Below the pieces are notes generated by a model. The model was not told the DNA's origin, ran no database searches, and saw only the letters and a program-made list of their open reading frames with translations. Of a stretch of DNA of 24,711 nucleotides, positions 16,579-24,694 are shown piece by piece (the first letter of the stretch is position 1; every line of letters starts with the position of its first letter). The DNA is from an uncultured Bacteroidales bacterium (lineage in GTDB: Bacteria > Bacteroidota > Bacteroidia > Bacteroidales > UBA932): contig CAMZCW010000015.1 in NCBI GenBank assembly GCA_947305045.1, forward strand, positions 1-24,711. Reading direction: 5' to 3'. The position numbers were made by a program, and so were the translations under genes.

Positions 16579-18085
16579 ATTCAGGTGTGTTTACCCACGT
16601 CTCGTTGGCCCAGCCCACGCTGCGGCCGGTTCCCCGTACCTCGCCGCGGATGCCTTTCTCCTGCAACTCGCGGAAGCCGGGTTCACCGGGTTTCAGGTCC
16701 AGGAAAGGCAGCAGGTAGCAGCCCCTGTCCAGCAGCACTTGCTGCACTTCGGATGCCGGCACTTCGTGCACCTGCCGGCGGCTCTTGACAGCAAGCGCAG
16801 CCAGCGCTCCGGCCGCCTGCCCCAGTTCCATCACTACAGGTTGCAGCCGTGTGCCGCCGTTCATTTCCCAACTCACGGAGATGGCTTTGTCCGCCACCAG
16901 AAAATCTTCCACCCGCACGGGCACCAGCACGCCCAAGGGCACGCTGAAAGAGGGAATGCGGCCCCACCATAAGTGGGCCAGTTCCTCCCGGCGGGGATTC
17001 TGTACATGGTGATGGTCCACGGGATAGTCGCCCACGGCCACGGCGCGGGTGTACAGGTCGAACCGATAGGGTTCCTTGGCCGCTTCCACTGTCATGGTGT
17101 CGCGTCCGGCGATGCGCCGCGCTTCCCGCCAGTAGGGGAAGAAGGGGAGACCGTCTTCCGTGGGATATACGTCGTCGGCTATTCCCCAATGGCTGTATCC
17201 CAGTTCCTTTTGCAGGAAGTATACATAGCCCAGCGTACGCTGTTTGGCCAACTGTATCACCGAATCCCGCGCTGCGGGCGTCATGTCCAAGTACTCGGCA
17301 AAATAGTCGTTGGCGCATACCGGCCAGTTGAGCATGATATGCCCGTCCGGGAGCCGGCCATAGGACAGCATCATTTCCGGGCTCCAGAGCTGCTGGCCCA
17401 GGGGATTCTTGCCGTCCACGTTGGTGGCCAGCGGGTTGTCGCAGCAGTTGAAATACAGCGTGCGGTCATAGCCCGCCGGTTCCTCCAGGGGCACGGGGCG
17501 GTCATATTCTTTGATGATGGCGACGTAGGTGAAGTCCTGGGCCGATACCCGGTCCCGGAGTGCCTCGCAGCCGGCCATTTCCGCCACTGTCCCCAGTTCC
17601 GTTCCGTCCACGAGCACCTTCGTCTTTACCCGCGTTCCGTCCGAGAGGGAGATCGTCCAGCCAAGGTTTTTTTTGTCGAGGCCGGTGAGCCTGGTGCGGC
17701 AGCGCAGCTCCACGCCGGATTCCGCAGCCATATTCCGCAAGATTTCCGCTCCGGTGCGCGGATTGAAAAGGATGTTGGACACCCAGCCGGACTTGAGCGC
17801 CTCATATCCGCCGTAGCGGGCCGCCAGCGAATCCGTGAATTCCCCGAACAGGCCGCCCCGCAGCCGGTAATTTCCGTCGATGGCACTCACGCCGGCGCTG
17901 GTGAGCATGCCGCCCAGCCAGGGCGTCGGTTCCACCACAAGCACCGATGCACCGCCGCGTGCCGCCTCAATGGCGGCCATGCTTCCCCCGGCTCCGCCGC
18001 CAATCACGACCACATCGTAAGTCCGGGTGCAAGAAAGGGCTGTGGCAAACACCAACAGCCCTGTAAGGAGGCGTTTATTGTTCAC
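16553..18085 (-). CDS. Secreted FAD-dependent oxidoreductase (FAD_oxidored family), probable lipoprotein
   Basis: 510 residues if started at GTG 18085, which gives a compact lipoprotein signal (NNKRLLTGLLVFATALSC, Cys19) and an 11-base overlap with the glycosyltransferase stop. The in-frame ATG at 18118 would add 11 residues and a 44-base overlap and cannot be excluded. The FAD-binding Rossmann motif DVVVIGGGAGGSMAAIEAARGG begins near residue 24, followed by PTPWLGGMLTSAGVSAIDG, typical of the FAD_oxidored family found in carbohydrate loci of Bacteroidota. Later landmarks are VDGTELG and the C-terminal LGQAAGALAALA. The family's substrates are poorly known; oxidation or oxidative elimination on a sugar has been proposed for some. 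Being both exported and FAD-bound implies periplasmic or surface redox chemistry. Confidence 0.85.
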   Translation of the reverse strand: MNNKRLLTGLLVFATALSCTRTYDVVVIGGGAGGSMAAIEAARGGASVLVVEPTPWLGGMLTSAGVSAIDGNYRLRGGLFGEFTDSLAARYGGYEALKSGWVSNILFNPRTGAEILRNMAAESGVELRCRTRLTGLDKKNLGWTISLSDGTRVKTKVLVDGTELGTVAEMAGCEALRDRVSAQDFTYVAIIKEYDRPVPLEEPAGYDRTLYFNCCDNPLATNVDGKNPLGQQLWSPEMMLSYGRLPDGHIMLNWPVCANDYFAEYLDMTPAARDSVIQLAKQRTLGYVYFLQKELGYSHWGIADDVYPTEDGLPFFPYWREARRIAGRDTMTVEAAKEPYRFDLYTRAVAVGDYPVDHHHVQNPRREELAHLWWGRIPSFSVPLGVLVPVRVEDFLVADKAISVSWEMNGGTRLQPVVMELGQAAGALAALAVKSRRQVHEVPASEVQQVLLDRGCYLLPFLDLKPGEPGFRELQEKGIRGEVRGTGRSVGWANETWVNTPEYEQKKPLN

Positions 18086-19256
18086 GTTTCTTGGTTTCCA
18101 CGGCTTCTGAGAGGGCATCGCGGAAGGCGATGGCCGATTTTTCTATGTCATATTGTTCCATGGACTTGGCGTGCCTCATGCCCATTTCCCAGCGCTCCTT
18201 GGGGTGGTCCAGCCAATAGTCTATGCGCTGGGCCAGGGCTTCCGGGTTCTCGGCCGGGAACTTGCAGCGGCGGTCCAGGGCAAATTGCGAAGTTCCGCTG
18301 TACCGGCTTACGGCAATGACCGGGCAGGCGCCCTGCTGCATGGCTTCCATGATGGACAGGCCTTCTACCTCGATGGGGGCGCAGTGCGGGCACAAGTCGG
18401 CCTTGGCGGCCAGTTGGCGCAATTCGTCATGGTTGTAGAAGCCGAAGTTAGGTTCATAGCCAAAAACGCCTTCCTTGTACATTTGGGACGCTTTTTTCTT
18501 GTACCGCTTGCTCTGGGGACCGTTTCCGGCAAAGTAGAGTTGGATGCGTTTGGCGTATTTGCTGTAGCGCATGGCTTCCATGAGTGTGGGCTGGTCTTTC
18601 TCATGTGCCAGACGGCCGATATACAGGATGTTAAAGGGCCGATTGGGGTCCAGGTAATTCTCTGGCGGGGTTTCCGGCCGGGTGCAGGCTTCCTGGATAA
18701 GACCGTTGGAAATGACGCCCAGCTTGGCTTTGAAATGGTAACGGCGCAGGCGGTCCAGTACGGCCTCGGTGGGGCACTGGACAAAGTCGCAGTAGTTATA
18801 AATGTGTTTTCTCCATGCTTTAAGCAGGGTCTGGTTAAGCCACTTCCAGTTGCGAAGCGGACCAATTCCCAGCGAGTAAGTCAGGTTTTCCGGGAACATA
18901 TGGAAGGTAGCCGTAATGGGCTTGCCCAGTTTCCTGGCTACCTTGATGGCCTTCCACTGCAGGACGAACATTTCTTCCAGGTGGACGACATCGGCCCAGC
19001 GGACGGCTTCCTCAATCACTTTCATGTCTCCTTCCGCGTAGGAGAATCCGCTGGAACGGATGATGGGCTGAAAGATGGGGAAAATGAATTCCTTAAGGGG
19101 AAAATCCGGTTGGGGACCGTTGGGGTCCGGGTTGGGCCCGGCCAGGATACGGACATCTTCTCCGAGTTTTTTTAACTCGGCAACCGTGCGGCGTCCTGAT
19201 GCTGATATTCCGTTTCCTCGAATGTAGTAGTTGTTAATTACGAACAGTATCTTCAT
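18075..19256 (-). CDS. GT4-family glycosyltransferase (GT-B fold)
   Basis: 393 residues from ATG 19256 (MKILFVINNYY). Upstream in-frame ATGs at 19277 and 19358 add residues with no family-like sequence, and the longer forms run far into the ligase gene. GT-B features: N-terminal acceptor domain with the glycine-containing loop IRGNGISASGRR, the linker segment NILYIGRLAHEKDQPTLMEA, and the donor-binding EX7E-type segment PIEVEGLSIMEAMQQGACPVIA. It probably uses a nucleotide-sugar in the cytoplasm, at the membrane face. The start overlaps the acyl ligase by 23 bases and the stop overlaps the FAD oxidoreductase start, so translation is likely coupled. Next to an acyltransferase and an acyl ligase, a glycolipid acceptor is the simplest guess. 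The exact sugar and acceptor are not readable. Confidence 0.88.
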   Translation of the reverse strand: MKILFVINNYYIRGNGISASGRRTVAELKKLGEDVRILAGPNPDPNGPQPDFPLKEFIFPIFQPIIRSSGFSYAEGDMKVIEEAVRWADVVHLEEMFVLQWKAIKVARKLGKPITATFHMFPENLTYSLGIGPLRNWKWLNQTLLKAWRKHIYNYCDFVQCPTEAVLDRLRRYHFKAKLGVISNGLIQEACTRPETPPENYLDPNRPFNILYIGRLAHEKDQPTLMEAMRYSKYAKRIQLYFAGNGPQSKRYKKKASQMYKEGVFGYEPNFGFYNHDELRQLAAKADLCPHCAPIEVEGLSIMEAMQQGACPVIAVSRYSGTSQFALDRRCKFPAENPEALAQRIDYWLDHPKERWEMGMRHAKSMEQYDIEKSAIAFRDALSEAVETKKREQ

Positions 19257-20973
19257 TGTTTTGTTTAGGTTTATCATCCGATGCCGGTTTTTCCGGTTCG
19301 TCGCCGTGGGAATCCTTGTATTTGAAGCGGCGAATCTTTTGGGTGGCGGTTTTCTCAAAGGGCTCCTTCATGGCATCGACCTCGCCAATCTTGGAGTTGC
19401 GGCCTACGGTTTTGTTCACCCATTCCATGACGGCATTCTTGCGGGCCTCCAGTTCCTCGAACCACTTGTCCTCCGTGGACTGGTTCCAGTCAATGGCGTT
19501 GTCCTGGAACTTCACAAGGGCTACCAGTTTGCCGTCGCGTTCCATCACCAGTGACTCTTCCACGCCTTCGATGTTGTTGATTACCTGCTCAATCTCCTCC
19601 GGATAAATGTTCTCGCCGGAAGGACCCAGGATGGTGTTGTTCAGGCGGCCTTTGATAAAGTAGTAACCGTCTTGGTCCACGGTGGCCACGTCGTTGGTGT
19701 GGAACCAGCCTTTGTCGTCCAGCACTTGCATGGTGCGCTCCGGGTCTTTGTAATAGCCCAGCATCACGTTGTCGCCGCGGACCACAATTTCTCCTTCTCC
19801 ATTGGCCGGATTCACGTTGTCCAGCCGGATGTCCACCTTGTAGGAGGCTACGCCAATGGAGCCAATCTTTTTTTTCTTGTTCACCATGGCGTTGCACACC
19901 AGCGGTGCGGTTTCTGTAAGGCCATAGCCCACGGCGTAAGGGAAGTGACAGTCCTTGAGGAAGGCCTCTACGGCGGGGTCCATCTTGGCACCGCCTACCC
20001 CGAAGAAGACCAGCTTGCCGCCAAAGGTTTTCACCATGCGCCGGCCAATGAACCAGTGCAGCAGGTGAGGAAGGTGTTTATCGGCCCAGGAAAGCACGCG
20101 GCTTTTCTTGATGGTGGGCCATACGCTGTTTTTGACCACTTTTTCTATAATCAGCGGCACGGAACAGATGATGGTGGGTTTTACTTTCTTCATGGCCGGC
20201 AGCAGCACGGCGGGTGCAGCCGGTTTCTGCAGCGTATAGCAGGTGGCGCCTACGTAGAACGAGTAGATGGTGGAAACGTTCATCTCATAGGCGTGGGCGG
20301 CCGGCAGGATGCTCAGGAAGCGGTCCCGCTGGAAGGCGGGTTGCGCCTTGAAGGAGGCCGCCAGGTTCTGGCAGATGTTCCGGTGGCTGAGCATGACGCC
20401 TTTAGCGTTTCCGGTGGTGCCGGAAGTATAAATGATGGCGGCAAGGTCGTCCGGGAATGGCTCTTTCACCCAGCCGTTGCATTTGAAATCTTCCTTGTCC
20501 TTCTTGAGAAATTCGAAGGTTTCAATGTCGATGACAAGCGTAAGTTTTTTGCGGCACTCCTCGCTTAGTTTCCCCATCATGCGCTGGGAGATGAACAGCA
20601 CCTTGGACTCCGAATGGGTGAGGATGTTGGTAACCTCGTTCTCGGAGACATCCTGCAGCATGGGAACGGCAATACGGCCGTAGGCGGTGGCAGCGAAGAA
20701 GGCTACCACCCAGTTGGGCATGTTCTGCGACAGGATGGCTACACGGTCTCCGTGTTTGATGCCAAAGCGGGACATGCGCTGGGACAGGCGTTCCACCTTG
20801 GTACGGAATTCCGCATAGGTATATTTTTGACCGCCATCCACGTACTGGTAGGCGATGTTCTTGGCGTAAGTAGTTGTGGCGTAGTCAAAAACCTTGTGGA
20901 GAGTGGTGCAGTAGTTTTCGCGGGAACGATACTTGCGCCAGGCTTTGTAGGGACTTTTGATTTTCTTTGCCAT
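19234..20973 (-). CDS. AMP-dependent acyl-CoA/acyl-ACP ligase
   Basis: 579 residues, a full ANL-superfamily adenylating enzyme. Motifs: the P-loop-like YTSGTTGNAKGVMLSH (182-197), GYGLTETAPLV for the A5 region, GEIVVRGDNVMLGYYKDPERT, and GWFHTNDVATVDQDGYYFIKGRLNNTILGPSGENIYPEEIE containing the conserved Asp and the hinge. The C-terminal Lys-rich tail (KIRRFKYKDSHGDEPEKPA) extends past the usual catalytic lysine region. It activates a fatty or other carboxylic acid with ATP and passes it to CoA or a carrier protein. It begins 12 bases after the PlsC-like gene ends and overlaps the glycosyltransferase start. The N-terminus lacks a signal peptide, so it is cytoplasmic. The acid it activates is unknown; long-chain fatty acid is likely from the partner acyltransferase. 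Confidence 0.92.
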   Translation of the reverse strand: MAKKIKSPYKAWRKYRSRENYCTTLHKVFDYATTTYAKNIAYQYVDGGQKYTYAEFRTKVERLSQRMSRFGIKHGDRVAILSQNMPNWVVAFFAATAYGRIAVPMLQDVSENEVTNILTHSESKVLFISQRMMGKLSEECRKKLTLVIDIETFEFLKKDKEDFKCNGWVKEPFPDDLAAIIYTSGTTGNAKGVMLSHRNICQNLAASFKAQPAFQRDRFLSILPAAHAYEMNVSTIYSFYVGATCYTLQKPAAPAVLLPAMKKVKPTIICSVPLIIEKVVKNSVWPTIKKSRVLSWADKHLPHLLHWFIGRRMVKTFGGKLVFFGVGGAKMDPAVEAFLKDCHFPYAVGYGLTETAPLVCNAMVNKKKKIGSIGVASYKVDIRLDNVNPANGEGEIVVRGDNVMLGYYKDPERTMQVLDDKGWFHTNDVATVDQDGYYFIKGRLNNTILGPSGENIYPEEIEQVINNIEGVEESLVMERDGKLVALVKFQDNAIDWNQSTEDKWFEELEARKNAVMEWVNKTVGRNSKIGEVDAMKEPFEKTATQKIRRFKYKDSHGDEPEKPASDDKPKQNNEDTVRN

Positions 20974-20985
20974 AAAGATTCAGGT

Positions 20986-21567
20986 TTACGGTACAATGAA
21001 TTTTTCTTTGTGGAAGCCCTGGATGCCCAGAGGACGATAGTGGTCGTAGATGCGTTTCATATCGGCCTTGGGGTCATCCGTGAGTTCAAAGGGCTCGCCG
21101 ACGCTGATTTTCTTGCGGCCCCAGTCATAGTAGCCCAGGTACACTGTTGCGCCGGTTTCGCGGGCAATGAGATGATAGCCGCTCTTCCAGTTTTTGGTGG
21201 CTTTGCGGGTGCCTTCCGGGGCAATGGCCAGGTGGAACTCCGGGGCCTCTTCCATGTGAGTAATCAGGCTCTTGACCATGGATGCGGCTGATGCGCGTTC
21301 TACGGGAACGGCGCCACAGGCCCTCAGAATGGGCCCCAGGGGCCAGAAGAAGAATTCTTTTTTGATCATGATATGGGCTACCTTTCCAAACTGGGTATAG
21401 AACAGGTAGCTTACCAGGAAGTCCCATACGGTGGTATGGGGCACGCCCAGTACAATGGCTTTGGGCTCTTTCATGGGACCGCCTACGCTTTCCCAGCCCA
21501 TTTTCTTAAGGGCCCACCCACAGAATTTGGCCCAGCGGGGTCCTACTTCCGATTTGACTTTTGCCAT
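20986..21567 (-). CDS. PlsC-like lysophospholipid/glycerol-phosphate acyltransferase
   Basis: 193 residues, a short acyltransferase of the PlsC superfamily. The catalytic HX4D box is H44-TTVW-D49 and the acyl-acceptor phosphate-binding motif is PEGTR (117-121). No long N-terminal membrane anchor is evident; the segment FFFWPLGPILRACGAVPVER is the usual third motif. Members move an acyl chain onto 1-acylglycerol-3-phosphate or a related lipid. It begins three bases after the parE stop, so it is probably on the same transcript and translated by coupling. Together with the ligase and glycosyltransferase downstream it makes a small lipid-modification set. The true acceptor might be something other than lysophosphatidate, because the family is broad. 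Confidence 0.88.
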   Translation of the reverse strand: MAKVKSEVGPRWAKFCGWALKKMGWESVGGPMKEPKAIVLGVPHTTVWDFLVSYLFYTQFGKVAHIMIKKEFFFWPLGPILRACGAVPVERASAASMVKSLITHMEEAPEFHLAIAPEGTRKATKNWKSGYHLIARETGATVYLGYYDWGRKKISVGEPFELTDDPKADMKRIYDHYRPLGIQGFHKEKFIVP

Positions 21568-21570
21568 AGT

Positions 21571-23484
21571 TTATATGTTTACGTCTTCCAGTTCTTTCTC
21601 ACTGCGGAGGTTGTCCATCACAAAGTGCTGGCGTTCATAGGTGTTGATGCCCATGTAGAACTCCATGATGGTGGAGATGGATTCCTCGTCCGAGAGTTTT
21701 ACGGTATCCAGGCGCATGTTCTCGCCGATAAAGTCTACGAATTCGTCCGAGGAAATTTCTCCCAGGCCTTTGAAGCGGGTGATTTCCACGCCGGTTTTGA
21801 GCTCTTTTACGGCTTTGTCGCGCTCCTCTATGGAGTAGCAGTAGCGGCGCTCCTTTTTGTTGTGGACGCGGAACAGGGGCGTTTGCAGGATATAGACATG
21901 CCCGCGGCGGATGAGCTCCGGGTAGTACTTCATGATAAAGGTGAGCACCAGCATGCGGATGTGCATGCCGTCGTCATCGGCATCCGTTGCCACGATAATA
22001 TTATTGTAGCGCAGGTTGTCCAGGTCCTCCTCTACGCCCAGGGCGTTGATAAGGAGGTTGAGTTCCTCGTTCTCTGCCACGCGGCGACGGCTCTCCTTGA
22101 AGCAGTTGATGGGTTTGCCGCGGAGGCTGAACACCGCCTGGTTGTTGGCGTTGCGCACCTTGGTGATGGTACCGGATGCGGAGTCTCCCTCCGTGATGAA
22201 GATGGAGGTTTTTTCCCGCTGGTCTTCCATGCCCTTGGGGAACTTGACATCCGAGAAGTGATAGCGACAATCCCTGAGTTTACGGTTATAGACGGCCGTT
22301 TTCTTGGCGCGCTCGCGGGTTTTCTTTTGTACGCCGGCAATCTCTTCGCGCTCTGCCTGGGACGACTTGATTTTGTCCTCTATGATGGGGACAATCTCCA
22401 TGTTCCGGTGCAGGTAGTCGTTCAGGTTCTTGGTGACAAAGTCGTTCACGAAGGTGCGGATGGTGGGACCGCGGTCTACCGACGAGGTTCCGTCCTTGCC
22501 CTTCACCTGCTTTTCCCACATGTAGGTGCTGCCCAGTTTAGTTTTGGTCTGCCCCTCGAAGATGGGCTCCTGGATTTGGATGGAAATGGCGCCTACCACG
22601 CCCTGGCGGATGTCCTCCGGTTTGTAGTCCTTCTTGAAGAAGTCCTTGAAGGTTTTGGCGATGGCCTCACGGTATGCCGCCAGGTGGGTGCCGCCGTCGC
22701 GGGTATTTTGGCCGTTGACAAAGGTGGCGATGTTTTCTCCGTAGCTGTTGCCATGGGTGAGGACCACCTCAATGTCCTCTCCTTCCAGGTGAATGAGGGG
22801 GTACAGGGGCGTCTCGCTCATGTTTTCCGTCACCAGGTCCAGCAGGCCGTTTTCACTCTTGTACGCGGTACCGTTCAGGTTCAGGGTAAGGCCCTTCTTG
22901 AGGTAGGAGTAGTTCTTGACCATGGTCTCCACAAACTCCATGTGGAAAGAAAAGTCGTTGAACATTTCCTCGTCCGGGGTGAAGCGGATGAAGGTGCCGT
23001 TTTTCTCATTGGACGGGACAATGGCGGCTTCCAGCAGGTTGCCGCGCGTGAAATGGGCATACGAGCACTGGCCGTCGCGGTAGGAAGCTACATAAAAGTC
23101 GATAGACATGGCGTTGACGGCCTTGGTGCCCACGCCGTTCATGCCTACGCTCTTCTTGAAGTTGGTATCGTCAAACTTGCCGCCGGTGTTGAGCTTGGAA
23201 GTGGCATCTACCACCTTGTTGAGCGGAATGCCGCGGCCGAAGTCCCTCACCGTCACGGTTTTATCCTCAATGGTGATATCGATCCGGCGGCCGTAGCCCA
23301 TGGAGAATTCATCGATGGAGTTGTCGATGATTTCCTTCAGGAGCACGTATATGCCGTCTCCCTGGCGGTCTCCGTTGCCAAGGCGGCCGATATACATGCC
23401 GGCACGCCGCCGGATGTGCTCGTTCCACTCCAGGGTTTGAATGGCGTCGTCGTTGTAGGTGGTATTGATGGGTTGTTCTGCCAT
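21571..23484 (-). CDS. parE: DNA topoisomerase IV subunit B
   Basis: 637 residues, right for ParE. GHKL ATPase domain with EIIDNSIDE (51-59, catalytic Glu51 and Mg-binding Asn55), DFGRGIP and GMNGVGTKAVNAMS; transducer region with QNTRDGGTHL; TOPRIM domain with TEGDSASG near 430 and DADDDGMHIRML (501-512), the metal-binding acidic cluster; C-terminal segment ITRFKGLGEI. These fit a type IIA topoisomerase; the early RRRAGMYIGRLGNGDRQGDGIYVLLKE pattern is that of Bacteroidota ParE, not GyrB. It works with ParC to separate daughter chromosomes. ParC is not in the window. It has a strong promoter at 23504-23534, and no terminator follows; instead five genes follow within overlaps or short gaps, so its level may set theirs. 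Confidence 0.95.
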   Translation of the reverse strand: MAEQPINTTYNDDAIQTLEWNEHIRRRAGMYIGRLGNGDRQGDGIYVLLKEIIDNSIDEFSMGYGRRIDITIEDKTVTVRDFGRGIPLNKVVDATSKLNTGGKFDDTNFKKSVGMNGVGTKAVNAMSIDFYVASYRDGQCSYAHFTRGNLLEAAIVPSNEKNGTFIRFTPDEEMFNDFSFHMEFVETMVKNYSYLKKGLTLNLNGTAYKSENGLLDLVTENMSETPLYPLIHLEGEDIEVVLTHGNSYGENIATFVNGQNTRDGGTHLAAYREAIAKTFKDFFKKDYKPEDIRQGVVGAISIQIQEPIFEGQTKTKLGSTYMWEKQVKGKDGTSSVDRGPTIRTFVNDFVTKNLNDYLHRNMEIVPIIEDKIKSSQAEREEIAGVQKKTRERAKKTAVYNRKLRDCRYHFSDVKFPKGMEDQREKTSIFITEGDSASGTITKVRNANNQAVFSLRGKPINCFKESRRRVAENEELNLLINALGVEEDLDNLRYNNIIVATDADDDGMHIRMLVLTFIMKYYPELIRRGHVYILQTPLFRVHNKKERRYCYSIEERDKAVKELKTGVEITRFKGLGEISSDEFVDFIGENMRLDTVKLSDEESISTIMEFYMGINTYERQHFVMDNLRSEKELEDVNI

Positions 23485-23503
23485 GTTTTGCGTATATACT
23501 TTA

Positions 23504-23534
23504 CAAAAATAGGCAAAATACGCGAGATTTGCAA
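23504..23534 (-). promoter_or_regulatory. Bacteroidota-type promoter of parE and the following run
   Basis: Read on the minus strand: TTG (23534-23532), 20 bases, TATTTTTG (23511-23504). It lies in the 55-base gap between the DUF1573 stop and the parE start, leaving a leader near 15-20 bases. Confidence 0.65.
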
Positions 23535-23539
23535 AATGC

Positions 23540-24598
23540 TTATCGCAATGTCACTGCAACAAACAGGTTCACCAGCGGCCGCAGCGGGGAATTGGTGGTA
23601 AGACTCACCATGATTACATTTTCCCCGGTTTCAAGCAAGGAAGTGTCCAGCATAAAGCGGACGCTTCCTTTTTTACTGGGCGCAACGTCTGCAAGGGGCT
23701 CTGCCAGGGAAAGGGCAGGAGACTCGGCATCGGCCTTATAGAAATGAAGGGCGCTTTTTCCGCGGTTGGTGCAGGTGAATTCGGCTGTCAGTTTGTCACC
23801 CTTTTGGGCAGTGCCCATGTTCACGGTGCTGCCCGTGAAGTAGGGGATGGGGCCTTTGTCCCGCGCGGCCTGGTCCAGGACGGCAAAGTTTTCCTGGGTC
23901 CAGGTGGTGATTTCCAGGGTGCCGTCGGCCTTTTGTCCATTGAGCACGGGGGTGGCGGTGTATTGCCATCGGCCGTATTTTTCCGGGTTGGCACTTACCG
24001 TGTACGTGAGGGTGGCGGTGCTGCCGGCTGGGATGGGGTTGGGCTCCACTTTGAGGCTGAGTTCCTGAGAAACGTTAGCCCAGGTTACCTGCAGGGATTT
24101 CTTGCTCAGGTTGGCCACGGTGACTTGCTCGCTTACTTGCTGGCCTTGTTTGAGGTTCCCGGTTTTGAGCTGCCGGTTTTTCATACCAAAAGCCCCGAGC
24201 TTCTGGGCTCCGTAGAGCTCGCTCAGGGTCTTTTTTTTCTCGTGGACAACGCCTCTCAGGCGCAGGATAACCGGCCTTTTGATGCCGGATATGTATACGG
24301 TGAGGGTTTTGTCAAAGGGCATGGGGCCGTCTTCGTTCTTGTAGGTGGCGCTCACCGTGCCGGTTTTTCCGGGCTGGATGGGCTCTTTGGTCCAGACTAC
24401 GTTGGTGCAGCCGCAGGAGGTCACTACCTCAAAGATGGCAATGGGCTCCTGCCCGGTGTTGGTGAGGGTGTAGGTGCAGGTGAGGGGACCGTCCGTTACG
24501 GAGACATCGCCAAAGTCATGGAGGGTCTTGTCCCACTTGATGTTTCCGTCCTGTACCAGCGCCAGGGCGGCCAATATGGATAAAAACAGCATTTTCAT
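23540..24598 (-). CDS. Secreted DUF1573-domain protein
   Basis: 352 residues from ATG 24598; an in-frame ATG at 24592 is equally usable. A longer frame starting at 24634 is unlikely because it covers the promoter. A short signal peptide (KMLFLSILAALA) is followed by an N-terminal DUF1573 Ig-like domain with its hallmark core DFGDVSVTDG...YTLTNTGQEPIAIFEVVTSCGCT, then two further MSP/Ig-like segments (LKTGNLKQGQQVSEQVTVANLSKKSL, and NMGTAQKGDKLTAEFTCTNRGKS). Such proteins are common secreted structural proteins in Bacteroidota, with no agreed function. The gene has its own promoter and is separated from parE by 55 bases, but read-through is possible because I see no terminator. Confidence 0.88.
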   Translation of the reverse strand: MKMLFLSILAALALVQDGNIKWDKTLHDFGDVSVTDGPLTCTYTLTNTGQEPIAIFEVVTSCGCTNVVWTKEPIQPGKTGTVSATYKNEDGPMPFDKTLTVYISGIKRPVILRLRGVVHEKKKTLSELYGAQKLGAFGMKNRQLKTGNLKQGQQVSEQVTVANLSKKSLQVTWANVSQELSLKVEPNPIPAGSTATLTYTVSANPEKYGRWQYTATPVLNGQKADGTLEITTWTQENFAVLDQAARDKGPIPYFTGSTVNMGTAQKGDKLTAEFTCTNRGKSALHFYKADAESPALSLAEPLADVAPSKKGSVRFMLDTSLLETGENVIMVSLTTNSPLRPLVNLFVAVTLR

Positions 24599-24603
24599 AC
24601 GCA

Positions 24604-24635
24604 CAAAGTTAAGCACTGTACTTTTTAAAATCAAA
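24604..24635 (-). promoter_or_regulatory. Bacteroidota-type promoter of the DUF1573 gene
   Basis: Minus strand: TTTG (24635-24632), 20 bases, TAACTTTG (24611-24604), a full consensus match. The -7 element ends only five bases before the ATG at 24598, so the transcript would be leaderless or nearly so. Confidence 0.65.
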
Positions 24636-24644
24636 TTTAATGCC

Positions 24645-24652
24645 TATCTTCG
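24645..24652 (+). promoter_or_regulatory. Possible -7 element of the rightmost plus-strand gene
   Basis: TATCTTCG differs by one base from TAnnTTTG, followed by GCAAT. A -33 TTG is not present at the ideal distance (TTT at 24623-24625), so this is weak. If real, the leader would be about 35-40 bases and A-rich. Confidence 0.35.
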
Positions 24653-24694
24653 CAATCGGAAAAAAACACAACAACAATAAAAGCTTTTATAACT

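Noticed and set aside
19257..19358. N-terminal extension of the GT4 glycosyltransferase
   Set aside because: The added residues are basic and unlike the family; the GT-B fold normally begins at the MKILFV strand.
21373..23601. 742-residue open frame on the plus strand
   Set aside because: Antisense to parE and the acyltransferase, whose motifs are unmistakable; its sequence has the Val/His/Gly/Ala-rich look of a shadow frame.
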